Source: Panopea generosa
Lineage: Eukaryota; Mollusca; Bivalvia; Adapedonta; Hiatellidae
Reading direction: 5' to 3'
Assembly: GCA_029582155.1 (NCBI GenBank)
Contig: CM055899.1
Coordinates: 72,531,719 to 72,595,718, forward strand
DNA length: 64,000 nt
The notes beneath the pieces are model-generated. The model searched no databases. It was given only the letters and a program-made list of their open reading frames with translations, and was not told where the DNA came from. This document shows, piece after piece, positions 40,101 through 53,269 of the stretch (within the stretch, counting starts at the first letter, position 1; each line of letters starts with the position of its first letter). The translations under genes were made by a program, and so were the position numbers.

Positions 40101-43100
40101 TAACTGAAGCACCATCAGAAGACGCGGCACAGAAACATATATTAGTTTTGAACTTAACTGAAGCACCGACATAAAACGCGGCACAGAAACATATATAAGT
40201 TATGAACTTAACTGAAGTACCGACAGAAGACGCGGCACAGAAACACATTTTAGTTATTAGTAATGAACTTAACTGAAGCACCGACAGAAGACGCGGCACA
40301 GAAACATATATTAGTTATTAGTTATGAACTTAACTGAAGCACCGACAGAAGACGCAGCACAGAAACATATATTAGTTATGAACTTAACTAAAGCACCGAC
40401 ACAAGACGCGGCACGGAAACATATATAATTTAAGATATGAACTGAAGCACCAACAGAAAACGCGGTACGGAAACACATATGAGTTATGAACTTAACTGAA
40501 GCACCGACAGAAGACGCGGCACAGAAACATATATTAGTTATGAACTTAACTTAAGCACCGACAGAAGACGCGGCACAGAAACCTATATTAGTTATTAGTT
40601 ATGAACTTAACTGAAGCACCGACAGAAGACGCGGCACAGAAACATATATTAGTAATAAACTGAACTGAAGCACCGACAGAAGACGCGGCACGGCAACATA
40701 TATTAGTAATGAACTTAACTGAAGCACCGACAGAAGACGCGGCACAGAAACATATATTAGTTACGAACTTAACTAAAGCACCGACAGAAGACGCGGCACA
40801 GAAACATATATTAGTTACGAACTGAACTAAAGCACCGACAGAAGACGCGGCACAGAAACATATATTAGTTATGAACTTAACTGAAGCACCGACAGAAGAT
40901 GCAGCACGGAAACATATATAAGTTATGAACTTAACTGAAGCACCGTCACAAGACGCGGCACGGAAACATATATAAGTAATGAACTTAACTAAAGCACCGA
41001 CAGAAGACGCGGCACAGAAACATATATTAGTAATGAACATAACTGAAGCACCGACAGAAGACGCGGCACAGAAACATATATTAGTTATAAACTTAAGTGA
41101 AGCACCGACAAAAGACGCGGCACAGAAACATATATTAGTTATGAACTTAACTGAAGCACCGACAGAAGACGCGACACAGAAACAGATATTAGTTATTAGT
41201 TATGAACTTAACTAAAGCACCGACAGAAGACGTGGCACAGAAACATATATTAGTAATGAACTTAACTGAAGCACCGACAGAAAACGCGGCACAGAAACAT
41301 ATATTAGTAATGAACTTAACTGAAGCACAGACAGAAGGTGCGGCACAGAAACATATATTAGTTATTAGTTACGAACTTAACTAAAGCACCGACAGAAGAT
41401 GCGGCACAGAAACATATATTAGTAATGAACATAACTGAAGCACCGACAGAAGACGCGGCACAGAAACATATATTAGTTATGAACTTAACTGAAGCACCGA
41501 CAAAAAAAGCGGCACAGCAACATATATTAGTTATGAACTTACCTGAAGCACCGACAGAAGACGCGGCACAGAAACATATATTAGTTATTAGTTATGAACT
41601 TAACTATGGCACCGACAGAAGATGCGGCACAGAAACATATATTAGTTATGAACTTAACTGAAGCACCATCAGAAGACGCGGCACAGGAACATATATTAGT
41701 TATGAACTTAACTGAAGCACCGACAGAAGACGCGGCACAGAAATATATATAAGTTATGAACTTAACTGATGCACCGACAGAAGACGCGGCACAGAAACAT
41801 ATATTAGTTATGAACTTAACTGAAGCACCGACAAAAAAAGCGGCACAGAAAGATATATTAGTTATGAACTTAACTAAAGCACCGACAGAAGACGCGGCAC
41901 AGAAACATATATTAGTAATGAACATAACTGAAGCACCGACAGAAGACGCGGCACAAAAACATATATTAGTTATGAACTTAACTGAAGCACCGACAGAAGA
42001 CGTGGCACAGAAACATATATTAGTTATGAACTTAACTGAAGCACCGACAGAAGACGAGGCACGGAAACATATATTAGTAATGAACTTAACTGAAGCACCG
42101 ACAGAAGACGTGGCACAGAAACATATATTAGTTATGAACTTAACTGAAGCAACGACAGAAGACGCAGTACAGAAACATATATTAGTTATGAACTTAACTG
42201 AAGCACCGACAGAAGACGGGGCACAGAAACATATATTAGTTATTAGTTATGAACTGAACAGAAGCACCGACAGAAGACGCGGCACGGAAACATATATTAG
42301 TAATGAACTTAACTAAAGCACCGACAGAAGATGCGGCACAGAAACATATATTAGTAATGAACATAACTGAAGCACCGACAGAAGACGCGGCACAGAAACA
42401 TATATTAGTTATAAACTTAACTGAAGCACCGACAAAAGAAGCGGCACAGAAACAGATATTAGTTATGAACTTAACTGAAGCACTGACAGAAGACGAGGCA
42501 CAGAAACAGATATTAGTTATTAGTTATGAACTTAACTGAAGCACCAACAGAAGACGTGGCACAGAAACATATTTTAGTTATGAACTTAACTGAAGCACCG
42601 ACAGAAGACGCAGCACAGAAACATATATTAGTTATTAGTTATGAACTTAGCTGAAGCACCGACAGAAGACGCGGCACGGAAACACATATAATTTATGAAC
42701 TTAACTGAAGCACCGACAGAAGACATGGCACGGAAACATATATTAGTAATGAACTTAACTGAAGCACCGACAGAAGACGCGGCATGGAAACATATATTAG
42801 AAATGAATTGAACTGAAGCACCGACAGAAGACGCGGCACGGAAACATATATTAGTTATGAACTTAACTGAAGCACCGACAGAAGACGTGGCACAGAAACA
42901 TATATTAGTTATAAACATAACTGAAGCACCGACAGAAGACGCGGCACAAAAACATATATTAGTAATGAACTTAACTGAAGCACCGACAGAAGACGCGGCA
43001 CAGAAACATATTTTAGTTATGAACTTAACTGAAACACCGACAGAAGAAGTGGCACAGAAACATATATTAGTTATGAACTGAACTGAAGCACCGACAGAAG

Positions 43101-43648
43101 ACGCGGCACAGAAACATATATTAGTTATGAACTGAACTGAAGCACCGACAGAAGACGCGGCACAGAAACACATATTAGTTATTAGTTATGAACTTAACTG
43201 AAGCACCGACAGAAGACGCAGCACAGAAACATATATTAGTTATTAGTTATGAACTTAGCTGAAGCACCGACAGAAGACGCGGCACAGAAACATATATTAG
43301 TTATTAGTTATGAACTTAACTAAAGAACCGACACAAGACGCGGCATGGAAACACATATTAGTTATGAACTTAACTGAAGCACCGACAGAAGACGCGGCAC
43401 GGAAACATATATTAGTAATGAACTTAACTGAAGCACGGACAGAAGACGCGGCACAGAAACATATATTAGTAATGAACTGAACTAAAGCACCAACAGAAGA
43501 CGCAGCACAGAAACATATATTAGTAATGAACTTAACAAAAGCACCGACAGAAAACGCGGCATAGAAACATATATTAGTTACTAGTTATGAACTTAACTAA
43601 AGCACCAACAGAAGACGCGGCACAGAAACATATATTAGTTATGAAATT
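37151..43648. repeat. Large duplicated satellite block, copy 2 (6.5 kb)
   Basis: Partner of 29,461-36,066. It lacks two monomers near 37,548. The match stops at about 43,648, where TTATGAACTTAACTGTGGC in copy 1 reads TTATGAAATTAACTGTGGC here and the sequences then part. Confidence 0.85.
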
Positions 43649-46600
43649 AACTGTGGCACCGACAGAAGACGCGGCATAGAAACATATATTAGTTATTAGT
43701 TATGAACTTAACTAAAGCACCCACAGAAGACGCGGCAGGGAAATATATATTAGTAATGTACTTAACTGAAGCACCGACAGAAGACGCGGCACGGAAACAT
43801 ATATTAGTTATGAACTTAACTGAAGAACCCACAGAAGACTCGGCACAAAAACATATATTAGTTATGAACTTAACTGAAGCACCGACAGAAGACGCGGCAC
43901 AGGAACATATATTAGTTATGAACTTAACTGAAGCACCGACAGAAGACGCGGCACAGAAACATATATTAGTAATGAACTGAACTGAAGCACCGACAGAAGA
44001 CGCGGCACGGAAACATATATTAGAAATGAATTGAACTAAAGCACCGACAGAAGACGCGGCACGGAAACATATATTAGTTATGAACTTAACTGAAGCACCG
44101 ACAGAAGACGTGGCACAGAAACATATATTAGTTATAAACATAACTGAAGCACCGACAGAAGACGCGGCACAAAAACATATATTAGTAATGAACTTAACTG
44201 AAGCACCGACAGAAGACGCGGCACAGAAACATATTTTAGTTATGAACTTAACTGAAACACCGACAGAAGAAGTGGCACAGAAACATATATTAGTTATGAA
44301 CTGAACTGAAGCACCGACAGAAGACGCTGCACAGAAACATATATTAGTTATGAACTGAACTGAAGCACCGACAGAAGACGCGGCACAGAAACACATATTA
44401 GTTATTAGTTATGAACTTAACTGAAGCACCGACAGAAGACGCAGCACAGAAACATATATTAGTTATTAGTTATGAACTTAGCTGAAGCACCGACAGAAGA
44501 CACGGCACGGAAACATTTATTAGTAATGAACTTAACTGAAGCACCGACAGAAGATGCGGCACAGAAACATATATTAGTAATGAACTTAACTAAAGCACCA
44601 ACAGAAGACGCGGCACGGAAACACATATAAGTTATGAAATTAACTGAAGCACCGACAGAAGACGCGGTACGGAAACACATATGAGTTATGAACTTAACTG
44701 AAGCACCGACAGAAGACGTGCACAGAAACATTTATTAGTTATTAGTTATGAACTGAACTAAAGCACCGACAGAAGACGCGGCACAGAAACATATATTAGT
44801 TATGAACTTAACTAAAGCACTGACAGAAGAAGCGGCACAGAAAAATATATTAGTTATTAGATATGAACTTAACTAAAGCACCGACAGAAGACGTGGCACA
44901 GAAAGATATATTCGTTATGAATTTAACTGAAGCACCGACAGAAGACGCGGCACAAAAACATATATTAGTAATGAATTTAGCTGAAGTACCGACAGAAGAA
45001 GCGGCACAAAAACATATATTAGTAATGAACTGAACTGAAGCACCGACAGAAGACGCGGCACAAAAACATATATTAGTAATGAACTGAACTGAAGCACCGA
45101 CAGAAGACGCGGCAAAGAAACATATATTAGTTATTAGTTATGAACTTAACTAAAGCACCGACACAAGACGCGGCACGGAAACATATATTAGTTATGAACT
45201 TAACTGAAGCACTGACAGAAGACCCGGCACGGAAACATATATTAGTAATGAACTTAACTGAAGCACCGAAAGAAGACTCGGCACCGAAACATATATTAGT
45301 AATGAACTTAACTAAAGCACCGATAGAAGACGCGGCATGGAAACATATATGAGTAATGAACTTAACTGAAGCACCGACACAAGACGCGGCATGGAAACAT
45401 ATATGAGTAATGAACTTAATTGAAGCACCGACAGAAAACGCGGCACAGAAACATATATTAGTAATGAACTTAACTGAAGCACAGACAGAAGGTGCGGCAC
45501 AGAAACATATATTAGTTATTAGTTACGAACTTAACTAAAGCACCAACAGAAGATGCGGCACAGAAACATATATTAGTAATGAACATAACTGAAGCACCGA
45601 CAGAAGACACGGCACAGAAACATATATTAGTTATGAACTTAACTGAAGCACCGACAAAAGACGTGGCACAGAAACATATATTAGTTATGAACTTAACTGA
45701 AGCACCGACAGAAGACGCGGCACAGAAACATATATTAGTTATTAGTTATGAACTCAACTAAAGCACCGACAGAAGACACGGCACAGAAACATATATTAGT
45801 AATGAACTTAACTGAAGCACCGACAGAAGATGCGGCACAGAAACATATATTAGTTATGAACTTAACTGAAGCACCATCAGAAGATGCGGCACAGAAACAT
45901 ATATTAGTTATGAACTTAACTGAAGCACCGACAGAAGACGCGGCACAGAAACATATATAAGTTATGAACTTAACTGATGCACCGACAGAAGACGCGGCAC
46001 AGAAAAGTATATTAGTAATGAACTTAACTGAAGCACAGACAGAAGGTGCGGCACAGAAATATATATTAGTTATTAGTTACGAACTTAACTAAAGCACCGA
46101 CAGAAGATGCGGCACAGAAACATATATTAGTAATGAACATAACTGAAGCACCGACAGAAGACGCGGCACAGAAACATATATTAGTTATGAACTGAACTGA
46201 AGCACCGACAAAAAAAGCGGCACAGAAACATATATTAGTTATGAACTTAACTGAAGCACCGACAGAAGACGCGGCACAGAAACATATATTAGTTATGAAC
46301 TTAACTAAAGCACCGACACAAGACGCGGCACAGAAACACATATTAGTTATGAACTTAACTGAAGCACCAACAGAAGACGCGGCACAGAAACACATATTAG
46401 TTATGAACTGAACTGAAGCACCGACAGAAGACGCGGCATAGAAACATATATTAGTTATTAGTTATGAACTTAACTAAAGCACCGACAGAAGACGCGGCAC
46501 AGAAACATATATTAGTAATGAACTTAACTGAAGCACCGACAGAAGACGCGGCACAGAAACCTATATTAGTTATTAGTTATGAACTTAACTGAAGCACCGA

Positions 46601-47946
46601 CAGAAGACGCGACACAGAAACATATATTAGTTATGAACTTAACTGAAGCATCGACACAAGACGCGGCACAGAAATACATATTAGTTATGAACTTAACTGA
46701 AGCACCGACAGAAGACGCGGCACAGAAACATATATTAGTTATTAGTTATGAACTTAACTAAAGCACCGACAGAAGACGCGGCACAGAAACATATATAAGC
46801 TATGAACTTAACTGAAGCACCGACAGAGACACGGCACAGAAACATATATTAGTTATGAACTTAACTGAAGCACCGACACAAGACGCGGCACAGAAACACA
46901 TATTAGTTATGAACTTAACTGAAGCACCGACAGAAGACGCGGCACGGAAACACATATGAGTTATGAACTTAACTGAAGCACCGACAGAAGACGCGGCACA
47001 GAAACACATATTAGTAATGAACTTAATTGAAGCACCGACAGAAGACGTGGCACAGAAACACATATTAGTTATGAACTTAACTGAAGCACCGACACAAGAT
47101 GCGGCACAGAAACACATATTAGTTATGAACTGAACTGAAGCACCGACAGAAGACGCGGCACAGAAACCTATATTAGTTATTAGTTATGAACTTAACTGAA
47201 GCACCGAAAGAAGACGCGGCACAGAAACCTATATTAGTTATGAACTTAACTGAAGCACCGACAGAACACGCGGCACGGAAACACATATAAGTTATGAACT
47301 TAACTGAAGCACCGACAGAAGACGCGGCACGGAAACATGTATTAGTAATGAACTTAACTGAAGCACCGACAGAAGACGCGGCACGGAAACATGTATTAGT
47401 AATAAACTGAACTGAAGCACCGACAGAAGACGCGGCACCGAAACAAATATTAGTAATGAACTTAACTGAAGCACCGACAGAAAACGCGGCACAGAAAATT
47501 ATATTAGTTATGAACTTAACTAAAGCACCGACAGAAGACGCCGCACAGAAACATATATTAGTTATGAACTGAACTAAAGCACCGACAGAAGACGCGGCAC
47601 AGAAACATATATTAGTAATGGACTTAATTGAAGCACTGACAGAAGACGCGGCATAGAAACATATATTAGTTATGAACTGAACTGAAGCAAAGACAGAAGA
47701 CACGGCACAGAAACATATATTAGTTATGAACTTAACTGAAGCACCGACAGAAGACGCGTCAAATGACGTGGCACGGAAACATATATTAGTTATGAACTTA
47801 ACTGAAGCACCGACAGAAGACGCGGAAACATATATTAGTTATGAACTTAACTGAAGCACCGACAGAAGACGCGGCACAGAAACATATATTAGTTATGAAC
47901 TTAACTGAAGCACCAACAGATGACGCGGCACAGAAACATAAATTCT

Positions 47947-48398
47947 AGAAGCATTACTACTCACTCATGCCTCCGCCTCATGGCAGCACCCAATTATTGC
48001 TCTTGAAACAGTAAACAATCTTTGATCCAAGCATCTATTTCATTCGCAGAATGATAGCTGATATAAAATTCAAAGAGTGTACAGATACTGATTGTATGGA
48101 AACCAACAATAGAGATGAGAAAAAATGGGCTGCAATGTCAGTGACATGTATAATGATGGTCTTGAGGTGAAATATTTAACAACAAACCCAGACACTAAAG
48201 TATACCAAGCTGTGTCAGACCTTCACAAACAGAAAGTGACAACAATACCTGAACATCAAACTGACACCAGACATTTCTCAGACAACCACAGGAAACAGAC
48301 AAAATATTAAATATGATGCCGAAAAAAACCATGAAGCAATATAGATTATAGTTGAGAAATAGTGTTGCTTTGAAAATTCAATAAAACTGAATTTATAT
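47947..48398. other. Right flank of the satellite, no gene seen
   Basis: The satellite stops abruptly at TTCTAGAAGC, without the long decayed edge seen on the left. A 61-codon ORF at 48,125-48,310 is polar and has no recognised domain. Confidence 0.5.
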
Positions 48399-48444
48399 TT
48401 GGTGCAAAACTATTGTAACTCAAGTTACAATAGTTCTGCACCAA
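48399..48444. repeat. 22-bp-arm palindrome, TTGGTGCAAAACTATTG type
   Basis: Two 22-bp arms (48,399-48,420 and 48,423-48,444) are separated by CA and differ at one position. The left arm is identical to the left arm at 53,317-53,338. Probably paired ends of a MITE family. Confidence 0.8.
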
Positions 48445-49115
48445 GTTTTATGAGATAAATAATTAATTTCTAAGTTCAAAAATATTGTAACTCAATATAA
48501 AACTGATTAAAATTCTGTTGTTATTACTCCAAAACTAATTTTAATTCTATTAAAGGTAAACACAAACATATAAGAAGTATTGGAAATAAAGAAAAACATA
48601 TACAAAAGTATATTAAACTTTATTATTTATGTTTTAGCCTATAAATACAATAATTTTGGTAGTTTTTGTGTTAACAATCAATTAACCTATGTCATTAACA
48701 ATGTAAAGCATAATATTTCAGTTATGAAAGTATTAAATTATGTTTATATAAGTTAATATATATAATTTTATTTCCAAATTCATATTTAGAAATTGATATT
48801 GTGTAAATTTATATAGTATGCAGATACTTTCTGGACCACAGCATAATCGTAACTAACTGTCATGTTTAAGAATGTGACATTTTGATATTAATATACCAGT
48901 ATATATCAAACAAGATTTTAAAACTGTTGTTTTCATTCTTATAAATTTATTGACGAATTTTTACCTGGGGTGCAATAAGCAGTTGAGATCAAATTACATA
49001 CTACATGATTGTTTTGGTTAAAACCTTATTTTCAGACAAATAGACAAAAAGATACATCTGTTTATTTAGTTAAAAATTTGGAAAAAGTTATCGTTTAAAT
49101 TTAAACAAGCGTTAA
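48445..49115. other. AT-rich DNA, no gene seen
   Basis: It holds one internal ATATTGTAACTCAA piece (about 48,480) related to the palindrome motif and nothing else recognisable. Confidence 0.4.
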
Positions 49116-50292
49116 GTGGGTACTGTGCCCCATGGGCCCCACTATACCAACATCACTAACAACTGTACCATCTACATTCATCATACTAACTCCAATTCCA
49201 ACTGCACTTTCAAAATCCATCATACCAAATTAATTAAACACCTTTCAGTCTTCATACATGTACCAACTCCACCACCATGGTACTGTACCCTTTACACCCA
49301 CCAAACTAACATCATTATACCCACTGTACCCTATACTACCACCATACCAACATCATCACTTCTACACTCTACATCTAGTATACTACCACCATTTTCAACT
49401 ACATCTGTAACATCCGCCAAACCAAATCCATAAGACAATGATCCTTTATATTCATTACATGTATCAACTCTGTCACCATACCAACTCAACTATCCACAGT
49501 GACTGTACCTTAAAAATCCACCATACCAACCCCACTACCCATTGCATCCATTACATCAATCATATGGACCTAGTTAACTACTGAACCATTACACCCACCG
49601 ATCCAGTACCATTATCCGCTGTAACATCTACATTCACTCCAATGTTTCCTCTACATTACTCCATTATATAGGTACTATTTTCTCTCTACCAACCATTATC
49701 TATAATACCAACCAGAACCTCATTACTTACTGTACCATCTACACCCACCATTTAGATTCAACTACACTGTACCTTCTACATCAACAACACCAACAGCACT
49801 ACCTGTGCCCTAAACATCTACCATACCAACTTCATTACTCACAATCCACATTATATCAACATCACTACCCACTTTACACACTGCATTCACCATACCAACA
49901 TCACTACCATCTGTTTCATGGACACTACAATCATCCACCATACCATCTCAACTCTTCACTGTTCCTTCTACATCCTCTATAATTCTTTACTAATTTCACT
50001 ACTCATTACCCTCTTAATATCAACATCACTACCCATTGCATTCATTATATTCATTATACCAACACAACTACTCTGCATCCACCATACCATTATAACTACT
50101 CACTGTACTTACTACATTCAATATACCATATCAACCATCTTAATCATTCATTGTTCCCCATAATACCAACTATACTACCAGCTGTACCCTATACAACCAC
50201 CATACCAACTACACTACAAGCTGTACCCTTTATACTCCATTACCAACTACACTACCAGCTGTACCCTTAATACTCACAATACCAACTTCAGT
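49116..50292. repeat. Degenerate left part of the 39-bp minisatellite
   Basis: Loose repeats of CCACCATACCAAC, CTGTACC and CATCACTACC, with irregular spacing. Clean units (CACTACCAGCTGTACCC) appear only at the right end, from about 50,165. ORFs here are repeat by-products. Confidence 0.75.
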
Positions 50293-50768
50293 TAAATAGA
50301 TAATGACTTGTTATGTTTTTTTACTTACTTAATTATAACAACACGCCTCTATTTGATCTTGGATAGTAAGAAACAATGGTTAATGAATGGATTGGATTGA
50401 TAAACATAAACTTGCAAAATACCTATGCCCTGTATCGGAATGAACAGATAAAGAAAATAAAATCAGTGGAGTCTCTTTCTTTCTTTCCTTCTCTTCAACC
50501 AATACTCACTTTTTTATTTTTTGAAATATTCTGAATAAACCATTATTTCTTGAATAAATTTTTGCACATTTGGCCAAATTGAAATTTTTTCGGAACAATA
50601 TGATAAAGTCTATAAGAAATGTAAAATAACTGTTTTGGAAGCAGATTTACACAAGCTTCTAAAGCTTTTTTCTGTATCCTTTCCACATAATTCGTTAAAC
50701 GTATGACTTTATTGTTAAATGTATGCTAAACATATGTACTTAATATGTGAATAAAATATTGTTTAAAC
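50293..50768. other. Unrelated 476-bp stretch interrupting the minisatellite
   Basis: AT-rich sequence with no ACCATACCAAC units. It begins GTTAAATAGATAATG and ends TTGTTTAAACTAATACC. It may be an insertion, but I see no clear terminal repeats or target duplication. Confidence 0.5.
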
Positions 50769-52625
50769 TAATACCTACTACACTACCAGCTGTACCCGTT
50801 ATACTCACATTAACATCTACACTACTAGCTGTACCCTCTACACCCAAAATACAAACTGCACTACCAGCTATACCCTCCATACTTACAATACCAACTACAC
50901 TACAAGCTGTACTTTCTTCACCCACCATACCAACTATGCTACCAGTCTACCCTCTATACAGTAACCATACCAATTATACTACCAGCTGTACTGTTTATGC
51001 CTACAATATCATCTACACAACCAGATGTACCCTCTTCGCCCACAATACCAACTACACTACCAGTTGTACCCTCAACACCCACCATACCAACTATACTACC
51101 AGCTGTACTGTTTATGCCCATGATATCATCTACACAACCAGTTGTACCCTCTTCACCCACAATACCAACTACATTACCAGTTGTACCATCTACACCCACT
51201 ATAAAAACAATGCTACGAGCCATACCCTCTACATCCACCATACCATTACTACGCTACCAGCCAAACACTCTACACTCACTATATCAACAACATTACTAGC
51301 TGTACCCTCTACATCCACAATATCAACTACGTTTAAAACCAGGCGTATACTCTACACCCACTATACCAACAACACTACCTGCTGTACCCTCAACACCCAC
51401 AGTACCAAATACATTACCAGTTGTACCATCTACACTCACAACACCAATAATGCTACAAGCTGTAACCTCTACACCCATTATACCAACAACACTACCAGTT
51501 GTACCCTCTACACCCACCATATCAACTATACTACCAGCTGTACTGTATATACATCTACGATACCATCTACACTACCAGTTGTACTTTCTTTACCCACCAT
51601 AACAACCAGCTGTACCCACAACACCCACCATATCAACTATGCTTCCAGTTGTACCATCAACACCCACTATACCATCTATGCTACTCACCATACCAACTAC
51701 ACTACCAGCTGTACCCGCTTCATTCACAATAGCAACTGCACTACCTGCTGTACCTTCTACACTCACAACACCAACAACACTACCACCTGTACCCTCTACA
51801 CCCAACATACCAACTAAACTACCTACTGTAACCTCTACACCCACTATACCAACAACACTACCAGCTGTACCCTCTACACCTATCATATCGCCTACACTAC
51901 CAGCTGTACTTTCTACACCTATGATACCATCTACACTACCAACTGTACTCTCTTCACCTATCATACCAACTACACTACCAGCTGTACCCTCAACACCCAC
52001 GTACCAACTACATTACCAGCTCTACCCTCAACACCCTCCATACCAACTATGCTACCAGTTGTACCATCCACACCCATCATACCAACTATGTTACCTGTCA
52101 TACCCTCTTCACCCACCATACCAACTACACTACCAGCTGTACCCTCTTCACCCACCATACCAACTATACTACCAGTTGTACTATCCACACCCACTATACC
52201 AACTATGCTATGAGCCATACCCTCTACACCAATCATACCAACTATGCTACCAGCTGTACCTTCTACACCCACTATACCAACTATGTTACCAGCCACACCC
52301 TATACACCCACCATACCAACTATGTTTCCTGTCATACCCTCTTCACCTACCATACCAACTACACTACAAGCTGTACCCTCAACACCCACCATACCAACTA
52401 TGCTACCTGGGTTGTACCCTCAACACCAACCATACCAACTATGCTACCAGTTGTACCCTCTACACCCATTATACCCACTATACTACCAGCTGTACCTTCT
52501 ACACCCACAATACTAACAACAGTACCAGCTGTACCCTCTGCATCCATCATACCAACTACAGCATCCTGATGTACCCTCCTCATTCATCATACCAACTACA
52601 CTACCAGTAGCTGCTGTACCCTCTA
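50769..52625. repeat. 39-bp minisatellite (about 47 units)
   Basis: The unit is built from ACCCTCTACACCCACCATA, CCAACTATGCT and ACCAGCTGT. Spacings such as 51,861-51,900-51,978 are multiples of 39. Since 39 is 13 codons, several frames stay open: VPSTPTIPTTLPA and CTLYTHHTNYTTS on the plus strand, and GTAGSVVGIVGVE on the minus strand. Small indels, such as one near 52,000, switch the frame, and no single frame is favoured throughout. I call this non-coding, though a repetitive secreted protein cannot be fully excluded. Confidence 0.9.
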
Positions 52626-53265
52626 CCCTTTATTCACTTGGTATAATTAAAAGTTAACTCTATGAAACCAAGGTTTATCAATATCTAAAATATATTGTTT
52701 TGGTTCTAAGTTAACAGCCCTTTTAAAATAATTAGATACTGTTGACTTCTAGTACTGATATATTAAAAAGAATAATACTGAGTGTACCTGAGGTCATATC
52801 TCATTCTGGAAGTATTCAAAAGGGATATATTGGTTTGGTAAAGTTATAATTGGTTAAAATTAAAAGTGTGTTGAGTAATATTGTGAGATTGGATGGCCTT
52901 TTTATTAAAAAAAACTGCAAACCAAAAAATTCAGTGCAAATTTTAATAATCAGATTTTTTAACAAAATATCAACAAATGTTTTTTTTATAGCACAATAAC
53001 TATATTAATCATCCATTTTATTGTCACTTATGTCCAAATCAATAAAACATTTAACATTCTCATCTGACTTAATTTACTTTTTTATTAAATTAAAATGTTT
53101 TTAAAAATTTAGTAAAAAAAAAAAATAAATAAAAGTCTCTATACCTGTATTTCTTCAAAATCTTGAAAGATTTTCCTGAACTATCATTTGAAACTTGTAT
53201 TACAATATTCTTGGACTAAATGAAAGTGTGGTTATACATGATAACTGGGTTTAATAAAATTTAAA
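52626..53265. other. AT-rich DNA, no gene seen
   Basis: Contains poly-A tracts (about 53,116-53,126) and no ORF or repeat that I can support. Confidence 0.4.
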
Positions 53266-53269
53266 TTCA

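Larger units (their letters stand above)
17151..47946. repeat. Core of the 54-bp satellite with 61-bp junction monomers
   Basis: The 54-bp monomer has three blocks: ATGAACTTAACTGAA, GCACCGACAGAAGACGCGG and CACAGAAACATATATTAG. The whole array (from 15,958) holds roughly 580 units, estimated from length over period. Read on the plus strand, one unit translates as MNLTEAPTEDAAQKHILV. The minus strand and a third frame are also open, because 54 is 18 codons. At intervals a monomer carries an extra 7 bp (TTAGTTATTAGTTATGAAC instead of TTAGTTATGAAC), which makes it 61 bp and shifts the frame. The following monomer usually has AACTAAAGC in place of AACTGAAGC. Common variants fall at CpG sites: CACCGACA to CACTGACA or CACCAACA, GACGCGG to GACACGG, GATGCGG, GACGTGG or GACGCAG, and CACGG to CACAG or CATGG. 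I interpret this as a non-coding satellite. I do not recognise it as a named family. Confidence 0.95.

Noticed and set aside
17327..47703. Dozens of ORFs encoding 18-residue repeats (plus-strand MNLTEAPTED type, minus-strand FITNICFCAASSVGASVK type) as proteins
   Set aside because: They are open on both strands because 54 is a multiple of 3. A 7-bp insertion breaks the frame every few units, variants sit at CpG sites and change residues freely, and no single frame is kept.
15958..47946. CRISPR-like array
   Set aside because: There are no unique spacers between conserved repeats; the whole unit repeats. The context is eukaryotic and there are no cas genes.
50747..52610. 356- and 323-codon ORFs as structural proteins
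   Set aside because: They are 13-codon repeats open in several frames and overlap each other in different frames. Indels switch frame, with no signal peptide or unique domain at either end.
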